From contig OX465105.1 of assembly GCA_949987565.1 (NCBI GenBank), forward strand, positions 5,332,159 through 5,396,158: a stretch of DNA of 64,000 nt, written 5' to 3'. Made by a program: the position numbers and the translations under genes. The notes under the pieces are model-generated. The model saw only the letters and a list, made by a program, of their open reading frames with translations, did not search any database and was not told where the DNA came from. Positions 56,561 to 64,000 of the stretch are shown here, piece by piece; position 1 is the stretch's first letter; each line of letters starts with the position of its first letter. This DNA is from Luidia sarsii (taxonomy: Eukaryota > Echinodermata > Asteroidea > Paxillosida > Luidiidae).

Positions 56561-56856
56561 TCTATCTGAAATACAAACGAAAGGATCAATCAAGTGCTAA
56601 GGGATGCACTTACAAAAGGTATTCTAGCCTGCAAAACATTTCATGGAATTCTGTTTGGGAGTTGTTACTCCAATCCTGGATAAATGATAATGGGAAAAGA
56701 ACGATGAAAAAATGTACACACTGGTATTGGTAAGACAAAAATTCCATCTGTAAAAAAATTCCATCTGTAAATCAGTTTTGCAAATAAAACAAGTTGGCAT
56801 ATTTAATTCAAAAGTTGACAGCAATTCCATTCCTTCATTTCTTTATCCCCTCTCTC

Positions 56857-57330
56857 TTAAGCCGTGTCCGCATTGGACTTATTTTTTACCGAGCCCGTGG
56901 GTAACATTCCAATGGGTAAATCTTCCCGGTGTCCGCACTTGGACTTTCCGACTCGGGTAAACTAACCGAGACGATGGGTAAAACTAACCGACTCATGTAC
57001 ATGTGCATGTACTCTAGGTACACAAACACGTTGTTACCCTGTGCCCGCACGAGTCTTGCATACAGTAACGTAACGTGCGGGGCGCCGGATGTGGTTTTTT
57101 ACCGAGTCGTTTACCGAGACGTCGTGTCCGGACTGGACTTATCGACTCGGTTAAACTGACCTGGTCAATTTAACCGGGCAGAAGTTGGTCGGTTAAACTA
57201 CCCACTGGAGTCGGGTAAGTTACCTGGGAGGAAAACTTCCTGGGCTGTCCGCACTGGACTTAAAATGGTCAATTTACCAATTTGCTCGGTTAGTTTACCC
57301 ATTTTAAGTGCAGTGCGGACGCGGCTTTAA
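56857..57330. mobile_element. TTAA-flanked fold-back MITE (GCATTGGACTTA family)
   Basis: TTAAGCCGTGTCCGCATTGG at the left and CAGTGCGGACGCGGCTTTAA at the right, 474 bp. Internal repeats resemble CCGAGTCGGGTAAACTAACC. Confidence 0.88.
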
Positions 57331-57560
57331 AGGTAAAATTAAACATTTGTATTGACATTGTACAATGTGTGAATCAATTTCAAGTAGAAATATGTGTTGA
57401 CTTTTTGCTGTAAAATTATATTTCATGAACTTTATCATTCACGCCTCAGTGTAGTAATCTTTCATTCCAGGGAATAACATGGGACAGCCAAACTGACCCC
57501 CCCCCCCAGATCTAAATAAGTCTACGGTACAGAAAGGCAAAACATCCGGCTCATACTCTG

Positions 57561-57572
57561 CATGACGTCATG
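57561..57572. promoter_or_regulatory. CRE palindrome in a candidate promoter
   Basis: CATGACGTCATG contains the full CREB/ATF site TGACGTCA. About 200 bases of non-repetitive DNA follow, ending in a possible donor (GACGCCGG/GTAAAG at 57769). It could be the promoter and non-coding exon 1 of the gene with exons at 59212 and 63480. Inference only. Confidence 0.35.
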
Positions 57573-57889
57573 TTTACTGCTCTTTTGGCTGTGCGTTGCG
57601 CGGAGACAATGTCAAAGGTCACCACATAGTGACGCTCTACATGCACTGCCTCTACCTGAGGCTACCTCCACCGAATTTGGCGATAAATTATTGGGGAAAG
57701 TTCTCAGAAGTTAGCGACCACAATGGGCGATGATTGTTCGTAACAAAAGGAGATTCTTCCTGACGCCGGGTAAAGGTTTGCTATGTTTAAGTTAGTGGAT
57801 GTTTCCGTATAAAAAAAATCCCGGTTCTAAATAAATGCATTCATGTAGTAAGACTAAGACTGTAAGAGTAACTTGAACCCGACATAGTC

Positions 57890-58140
57890 CATGGTCCGAG
57901 TAACTTGGACCCGACAAGTCACCCTTTTTTTATCGAATCTTGAAATTTCGAGGGACGGGTGACTCTGTCAAAATGTCAAAATTCGATTAAAAAAAGTATG
58001 ACTTGTCGGGTCGAAGTTACTCGGACTAAACCCGACACTGGCGACAGGTCACCCTTTTTTGATCGAAATTTGGAATTTGGAGTGTCGCTCCAAATTCCAA
58101 ATTTCGATCGGGTCCAAGTTACTCGGACTGGTCTTCATGG
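57890..58140. repeat. large fold-back with nested hairpin
   Basis: CCGAGTAACTTGGACCCGAC at the left pairs with GTCGGGTCGAAGTTACTCGG near 58005-58025. A second half carries a near-perfect hairpin at 58061-58109 with 22-nt arms beginning GATCGAAATTTGGAATTTGG. Probably a foldback transposon remnant. Confidence 0.75.
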
Positions 58141-58690
58141 GAGTTGACTGGGCCCTATTTACCGTAGTGTTTACGTGTCTAGGACAAACCATGGACAAAC
58201 TTAGCGAAGTGACTTCATAATGTTAGAACTTAAGTTGGTTATATTACTTAAACTTATATTTAACATATCATTATTGATGACTGACAAAAAGTGACATTGA
58301 TAACATGTTTTTTTTATGAAATCTTTGTTTGACTTTGAGGACCAATTCTTTTCACTTTCTCTTTTCTGAAAAAACTTTCTCGAAACTAGTTAGCAACTTT
58401 AATAATTATCGTGGGCCTGTTTTGCCATGGAATGGAATTTAGCTTGCGCAAAGAACCTTGCATGCATTGCAAATGTTCCCCCTTTGCTCAACGTAATGAG
58501 CACTGAATGCCCAGTGCTTTGGCATCGGACAAAGCACTGGGCATCAATGCTTATCGCGTCAAGCAGGGCAAACCGTGAGCCTCATTGAATTACATTTTCC
58601 TCGACGCAAATGTTATTCCTTTGGCCACTTGCAAATTGACTCAGTTGGTCTGGCTGGTCACCTGAAAGTATAGTTAATAAGAGAAAGGAC
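58141..58690. other. unannotated stretch with a repeat fragment
   Basis: 58495-58610 shares AATGCCCAGTGCTTTG and CATTGAATTACATTTTCCTC with sequence flanking the SINE at 49200-49260. No gene. Confidence 0.45.
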
Positions 58691-59095
58691 TTAAAGTGAA
58701 ATACAAAAATGTTGCAAACTGCTTACTGACTGAAATTACCAAAATGCAAATCTCAAAATTTTGTGGGCCTGGGGTTGGTTTCACCAAACTCATCGTAACT
58801 TACGATTAATCGCAAGGCGATGAGCGATGCACAGAAACCATGCGGTCCAACACAACTTACGATGGTTTATCCATCATAAGATGAGTTACGATGCATCATA
58901 AGGCTTTGTGAAATCCACCCCTGATGTTTCGATCCTAGCAGGACCTTTCTCAAAGGTCCTGCTAGGATCCAAAGGTCCTGCTAGGATCGAAAGGTCCTGC
59001 TAGGATCGAAAGATCCAGCTAGGATCGAAAGGTCTTGCTAGGATCGAAAGATCCTGCTAGGATCAAAACGTCATGCCCACTGAATTTTGAGAAGA
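58690..59095 (+). mobile_element. SINE tail with tandemly amplified 20-bp hairpin unit
   Basis: AAAATGTTGCAAACTGCTTA and GGGCCT are followed, after an inserted MITE, by about six copies of AAAGGTCCTGCTAGGATCG and the end AAAACGTCATGCCCACT. Confidence 0.8.
58771..58922. mobile_element. short MITE with GATTTCAC ends, copy 2
   Basis: Collinear with 6171-6325 (CACCAAACTCATCGTAACTT ... GCTTTGTGAAATCCACCCCTG). Inserted within the SINE tail between GGGCCT and GATGTTTCG. Confidence 0.85.
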
Positions 59096-59254
59096 GAACA
59101 TTAAGACTTTAATGGGAAATCAATGGGAAACTTGATCAAAATTCTTGACATCTTGTACAGGAAATGAGTGATGAGAGTAAATGTTTTTGATTTCTTGTCT
59201 CATTTCTTCAGAGGGGTCGTAAATGTCCAACTGTAGCCAAGTGCTGACCCCAAG

Positions 59255-59326
59255 ATGGACTCTGAGGCCACTTCATTGTCAAGCTCAACCCTCCTTCCTA
59301 GAAGACCCAGGGAGCCTAGAAATCAC
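59255..59326 (+). CDS. probable first coding exon of an unidentified gene
   Basis: After an acceptor (ATTTCTTCAG, exon from 59212) an ATG opens 24 codons, MDSEATSLSSSTLLPRRPRE then PRNH, ending in phase 0 at a GTATGT donor. Joined to the exon at 63480 the frame stays open, whereas the competing upstream ATG at 59223 leads to a stop within exon 2. The product starts Ser-rich then Pro/Arg-rich; no family recognised. Transcription may begin near 57560-57770, where a CRE palindrome lies. Further exons in between are possible. Confidence 0.45.
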
Positions 59327-59399
59327 GTATGTTCAATCCTGTCCAAGTTTGGAAATTGTTACCAAGCTTTTTTTGTATATACCATCGTCCCAAACAAGC

Positions 59400-59748
59400 T
59401 TAAAGGCCCAATACAACATTGGGAAGATCGGAAAACATCGATGTCCACAGATTTCCTTCTAATTTACACAGTTTGTAGATGGTCATGAATGATAGAATCC
59501 TCATGTCGAAATCTTACGGTTTGGGTTGCTGTACTTCCCTAGAAATCTTCACTCAAACATCGACAAATAGTTTATTACTCGCAAGTCATAAACTATTTAC
59601 AGAATGGTGCAAAAACCGTGACAGATTTTTACCTTTTTCTACTTTCTCAGATCACCATTTGAGCTAAAACCTTAGCAGGATTGCTTTGTTGGTATGGTTA
59701 ACTGTGGTAATCTGTTGACCTTTTCTCAATGTTGTATTGGGCCTTTAA
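59400..59748. mobile_element. TTAA-flanked MITE, copy 3
   Basis: TTAAAGGCCCAATACAACAT and ATGTTGTATTGGGCCTTTAA ends; 349 bp; the left part is collinear with 3488. Confidence 0.88.
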
Positions 59749-59882
59749 AGGCCAGTCTGGTTGGAAGCCAATGAAGAGGAAGATAACAACATGAATGAAT
59801 CGATATTATTCTTTAAAGATGGACGATCATTTGATAAAGAAAAATGCAGCACACACTAGCATACAGAGGTGCAGTATGTGTA

Positions 59883-61371
59883 TAAGGTTGTTCGATATTT
59901 CGATATTTCGATATATCGCGATATCGCTTTCCGGCGATTATCATATCGAACGCATTTCAGGATATCGCGATATTTTCGATATCGCGATATCGAAAAAAGT
60001 ATCACGATATCGGAAAAAAATCTGGTTTCCCAACCCCATTATCGCCTGTCTGTAAGCTTGTATAGCGTCGCCATCAGAGAGATCTTGAAGGGAGATAAGC
60101 TTTCGTTAGTAAAAACAACGAAAAACCCGAAACCGCAAGGGGATAGGAGCGCCAGCCAGCCATTTGACTCTTGCATTGCGCGCGGTCTCCACAAAGGCAA
60201 TGCGTCAGCAACAGATCCACTGCAAGTGCAAGCTCACTTCCGGTGTTGGTAGCACACTTTTCGTACAGCGCGACCTCGGTACGCTGGGCACGCACGGCGA
60301 CTCGTGTTTGGGACATTTTCCCCCATGTGGCCTACATAAGTTATCCGATCGTTTACGATATTATCCAGGCTGCAAAAATTGCAGATTCATTTTCCTACCG
60401 ATGTCTCCCAATGCAGCCAAATATAATGTAGAAATACATACTTTACATAATTATGTTTTAATCTCAGAAAATCAAAATCGAAGAGGAAAGACGTTGGAAA
60501 AAATAAACGTCACTGTTCATAACGCACGTGCGACCTCTGATTTCTCGATCCTTCCATGCTGCTGTGGTACCCGCCACGCAGCTGTACTAAAGGCACGTGT
60601 AAGTCAACGTACACCAGCGAAGTACGGCCAGGCCATTTGCACATCGTGTACATCGAAGTTCTGTGGACTTTTTTTTGTGGGGGGGGGGTCGCATCGCGAT
60701 CTATTCCAACTTGAATGATTCCAACTTGGACGTGTATACTAACAATCATTTTGCGGCGTGGGTGAGAAAAGGTGAACTGCTGCTTTATTCTCCTTTTTAG
60801 CAGCGCCCCCCCCCCAAAAAAAAGGTACAGTAAACATTTTTCCAGTACGCATCCGTACGACCGAAAGGGACATCAGATTTTGTTCAAAGTGATCGTTATG
60901 CCGACGTAAATGTACTACTGATGGTTTGTCTCCCCTCATGAATATTAATCTGAAGACCCATTGGCTCTGGCCAGACATGTATTTGTGACGTCATATGTAA
61001 GCATCGAGTTGCTGAAAACCGCCTCGTATATCGTCTTTTTTAAATGTAATAACGTATTCTTAATACATCAACAAAAAATAGTTTCGTTTTGGCGTATACT
61101 TTTAAAAGAGCGACCTGGGATAGTTGTTTTAAATTATTTTTTTCGTTGATAAATGAGGAGTTTAAGGGGGTTAAACAATTGGTAACTATAGCTTAAAGTT
61201 ATACGCATTTGCTACATATAAGTTTCCGTCAATCACAGTGTGTATTGAATGGAAATCCAGGTCACTACCTTGACTTCCGCTTACGCACCAGATATCGCGA
61301 TAATATCGGATATCGCGATATATTCCTGACGATATATCGAAACCAAAAATTCCGGATATCGAACAACCTTA
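59883..61371. mobile_element. hAT-like non-autonomous transposon
   Basis: TIRs TAAGGTTGTTCGATAT and ATATCCGGAA-side end ATATCGAACAACCTTA bound 1489 bp. The same 8 bases, TATGTGTA, flank both sides (59875-59882 and 61372-61379). Both ends carry arrays of CGATATCGCGATAT. An 8-bp duplication and these TIRs fit hAT. The longest internal frame (184 codons) does not resemble a transposase. Confidence 0.85.
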
Positions 61372-61428
61372 TATGTGTACATCATTGAGAAAAGCTAGAG
61401 TGATACTAATAGCTCTTGGTTTTCAGTA

Positions 61429-61710
61429 GGGCCGTTCCCACGAGCCGATTGCGGTTAGCATGTGGTCGCGCTGCGCAAGCGGGAATGGCGGGACTCGCTG
61501 ACAAAAGTAAACAAACCCTGTGCTGCACTTCCTGGCAGTAAGCTGCAATTATTTGAGAAAGTCTCACTCTTAGTGGAGTTCGAATCGCGGTTCAAATCCC
61601 ACTAATAATCGCGTTTATTATGTCCCCACATGCAAAAAGAGTCGAGTTTGAATCGCGATTCAAATCGCGATCCAAATAATCACGTTTATTTGGTGTAGTG
61701 GGAATTGCCC
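61429..61710 (-). mobile_element. TA-flanked MITE (GGGCCGTTCCC family), inverted short copy
   Basis: 282 bp, TA on both sides, ends GGGCCGTTCCC and GGGAATTGCCC. The inside matches copy A in reverse but lacks one subterminal block and part of the centre. Confidence 0.85.
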
Positions 61711-62159
61711 TAGTAAAGCCAGAGTGAATGGATGAGACCAACTGCTGATTGATGTGTACCTCATGACCATTCCCCCATAACCCTGCCGACTCCAACAGAA
61801 GCCAACACATGTTGGGGCCTGTTGTCCTCTGTTAGGTTCAGCAGTGTACAGCACCAAAAAATAAGTAAAAAGCTGTGTTGAGGATTGTTGGTGTCAGCAG
61901 GATAACAGCGTTTATTGCAGTTACACCTGTTGTATCTTGTTGGGTTCAGCATGGTTGTCTGGTCTGGTTTTATGGGGCAGGGGCAGCCACACAATGAAGA
62001 TAGTCCCAAAAATGTAAACAGAAAAGGCCCAAAAGAAAGGGCCTTAAGAAAAGGCCTGACAATTGCCTGTTACTTGAGTGTTAGTCTTTGTTGGGATCAG
62101 CAGGGTTCAACACTGTACAATACAGTTGGGTTTTGTTGGGGCTGGCATCGTATGCAAAG
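61711..62159 (+). repeat. degenerate TGTTGGGTTCAGCAGG repeats
   Basis: Irregular recurrences of TGTTAGGTTCAGCAG, TGTTGGTGTCAGCAGG and TGTTGGGATCAGCAGG, continuing at 62280-62400. No gene. Confidence 0.6.
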
Positions 62160-62270
62160 TAACTGCAGAGTACACTGTTCGAAACGTCAAGTTCCTCCGG
62201 TTCTTTTCAGAACTACACTTACTCACAAAAGAGAATTTACATGGTGTCTCCGCAAACCTAATTATCCTAA
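62160..62270 (+). mobile_element. structured TTTCG repeat, truncated copy
   Basis: GCAGAGTACACTGTTCGAAACG, the TCTGAAAAGAA hairpin complement and CTCACAAAAGAGAATTTACA; the CTGANGA part is missing. Confidence 0.7.
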
Positions 62271-62464
62271 TATTACCATCATCACAGGACCCTGCTGAAC
62301 CCAACTGATGGATACTGTTGGGATCAGCAGGCTTCACACTTTCATGCTTGTTGGATAAGTACTGTTAGGATCAGCAGGATCGAGTTAGGCTAACAGCGAG
62401 GGGGTTAGGGTTGAAGATGCAATCAATAATCTCTTTTGAAACTCAATAGCAAAATGGTTAATAT

Positions 62465-63435
62465 AGGAAGGTTTGCGGTGACACCATGTACCAGGGGCCG
62501 ATTTCATAAAACTCTTCTTAACTTACGATGCGTCGCAGACTTACGATGCATCGCATCCCTGCGATGCGTCGTAGCTGCGACGCGTTGTGCGATCCATTTC
62601 ATTAAACACGTAGTAGGGGCGATCCGTTTAATATTTATTTTGACTCGTTTTAAGTTGCTGTACGAGCCTAATTTCCATGCCACTACGACTGTTTGCTGCA
62701 CCAACGCTCGCTTCTGCCCCGTTCTGGTAACAGCCGTCGCGCAGTCGCTACGAAACTAACATGGTGATTGGAAGAGAGGATACGGGCCAAAAATTCACGT
62801 TCGGGATATCGTCCGCTTTTGGAGCCACACGTCCTGCCTAAATTTAGAAGGACCTCTTCCAATTTATAATTTACTATTTTTTTACTACAGGTAATGTAGG
62901 CCTGTCTTGTTCGATTTTATTTACGATCGTTTTATGTCGAATTTAATTTTCAACCCTGTCCACGATTTCAAAAATGCCTTGCATGAACTTAAAGCGGTAT
63001 CGCTGATACAATCTCCTCAGTATTCATTTGATCCAAAGGATTCCTTCTTTACCGAAAGACCCTTTCGGCGTCGGAATGCCCGTCGCGCTTCGCGTTCCGT
63101 TACTCGCATCAGTGCCATTTTACTTCAATTTGTATGGTTTGTGCATGTAGACTGTAGTTACGACGACCCACAGACACGTCGTAACTTACGACGTGTTTCA
63201 CACCGTTGTCAAGGAACTTGCGACGCGTTCAACGCGTCGCAAGTTTTATGAAATGGATTTGCGACGCGTCGCAAAGTTGCGACGTGTTACGCGTCGCAAA
63301 CTGAGGCTGCGACGCGTTGCAGAGCTTTATGAAATCGGCCCCTGGTCTCTTAAAGGAAGAGGTTTGGTTCTGAAAAGAACCTGAGTAGTAACTCAACGTT
63401 TCGACCAGTATGCTCTGGCCGTCATCAGGAGAGCA
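62465..63435 (-). mobile_element. structured TTTCG repeat, copy split by a MITE
   Basis: The left piece 62465-62490 (AAGGTTTGCGGTGACACCAT) and right piece 63346-63435 (GGTTCTGAAAAGAACC hairpin, then minus-strand CTGATGA with stem CGGCCAG/CTGGTCG and AAACG) are parts of one element interrupted by the MITE at 62491-63345. Confidence 0.75.
62491..63345. mobile_element. MITE with CAGGGGCCGATTTCATAAA ends
   Basis: TIRs CCAGGGGCCGATTTCATAAA and TTTATGAAATCGGCCCCTGG bound 855 bp. Subterminal arrays of CTTACGATGCGTCGCA/GCGACGCGTCGCAA repeats. The central part has a 114-codon frame of no recognised family. Confidence 0.88.
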
Positions 63436-63479
63436 AAATGGTTGTCATATTTTGTGTACTGTACACTCTCTTCCTCCAG

Positions 63480-63624
63480 ACTGCCAGTGGTAGATCACGG
63501 CACAGGAGGGCCCGCACAGCCCCACAGGACAGGGCGAGCAGCCTGAGATCTCAGAGCTCCGCTTCTTTGCAGTCATGGGACAGCAGTGAGGGGAGCAGTG
63601 CCTCTTCAAGGTCCTCTCAGCAAG
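63480..63624 (+). CDS. probable internal exon of the same unidentified gene
   Basis: Bounded by a good acceptor (CTTCCTCCAG) and a GTAGGC donor, 145 bp is open in only one frame: TASGRSRHRRARTAPQDRAS then SSASLQSWDSSEGSSASSRS. It is GC-rich, Ser/Arg-biased and unlike the repeats around it, which is typical of a disordered coding exon. Phase 0 at its start agrees with the exon at 59255; it ends in phase 1 and the gene runs off the right edge. No family recognised. Confidence 0.55.
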
Positions 63625-64000
63625 GTAGGCCCTGTCTCCTCCAGCACTGTTATCACTTGAAACCACTGCTGTTATTATCTATACGTTTGGGACCTTGTGG
63701 CAATCCATGAGAAGAGTTGCAGCAGAAATTGACTCCAAGATGGTTGGCTTGTTTTATCTGGTCACAGGTCAGTCTTTTCCCCCTCAGAAATCTGTCTCAT
63801 CTTCCGTCTAAACTATGGGCCTTAAATTGATCCCACAGGTACTCTTAGGTCTGTGCTCCCAAACACAACCAGCGTATTCTGTTACAAGGGATAATTCAAC
63901 CACAAAAAGGAAAAACTGACTGGGAACTCTTTTTTTTACAATTTGAAAAAAAATCTAAAATGTAGTGGGCCTGATGTTTTTCTAGCAGGACCTTTTTTTC
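63625..64000 (+). other. intron of the unidentified gene to window end
   Basis: Follows the GTAGGC donor of the exon at 63480. 63955-64000 starts another SINE-tail copy (GTGGGCCTGATGTTTTTCTA). Confidence 0.5.

Noticed and set aside
59223..59326. Start codon at 59223 (MSNCSQVLTPRW...) for the downstream gene
   Set aside because: Its frame reaches a stop in the exon at 63480, whereas the ATG at 59255 stays open.
60164..60718. 184-codon frame as a hAT transposase
   Set aside because: It is too short and lacks recognisable hAT features such as a BED finger or dimerisation motif.

Overview
The window is metazoan nuclear DNA: interrupted genes with GT-AG introns, tRNA-derived SINEs, many short inverted-repeat transposons (MITEs) and many minisatellites. 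The abundance of minisatellites, palindromic TACATG repeats and GC-rich exons in AT-rich flanks suggests an invertebrate deuterostome. Amphioxus is my first guess and an echinoderm or hemichordate the alternative; this is inference and no species was identified.

Two recognisable genes sit head to head. On the minus strand, 25298-25363 is the first coding exon of a CUX (Cut homeobox / CASP) gene, ending at a perfect GTAAGT donor. I find no second exon, so positions 1-25297 are most likely the start of a large CUX first intron. It is rich in TACATG repeats and MITEs, with several non-repetitive stretches that could be regulatory. About 3.6 kb of shared upstream DNA (25364-28976) holds five ATCGAT sites, the classical Cut/CUX recognition core, one beside each start codon.

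On the plus strand, 28977-54250 is a complete NUP88 gene (nucleoporin of the cytoplasmic face of the nuclear pore). I assembled 16 coding exons whose phases all agree, giving 732 residues against 741 in human NUP88. Its introns carry large tandem arrays: 15-bp units in intron 5, 29/24-bp units in intron 8, about 18-bp units in intron 11, 150-bp units in intron 12 and 13-bp units in intron 14. They also carry SINEs and MITEs. The intron 5 and intron 8 arrays share an ACCCAATGG core in opposite orientations and bracket exons 6-8. The intron 12 array consists of copies of the start of exon 13, each with its own 3' splice site.

Downstream of NUP88 (54251-64000) lies mostly transposon-derived DNA, including a hAT-like element with an 8-bp target duplication, plus two probable coding exons of an unidentified serine/arginine-rich gene (59212-59326 and 63480-63624) that runs off the right edge. 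The many long ORFs inside tandem arrays are artefacts of stop-free repeat units and are not annotated as genes.
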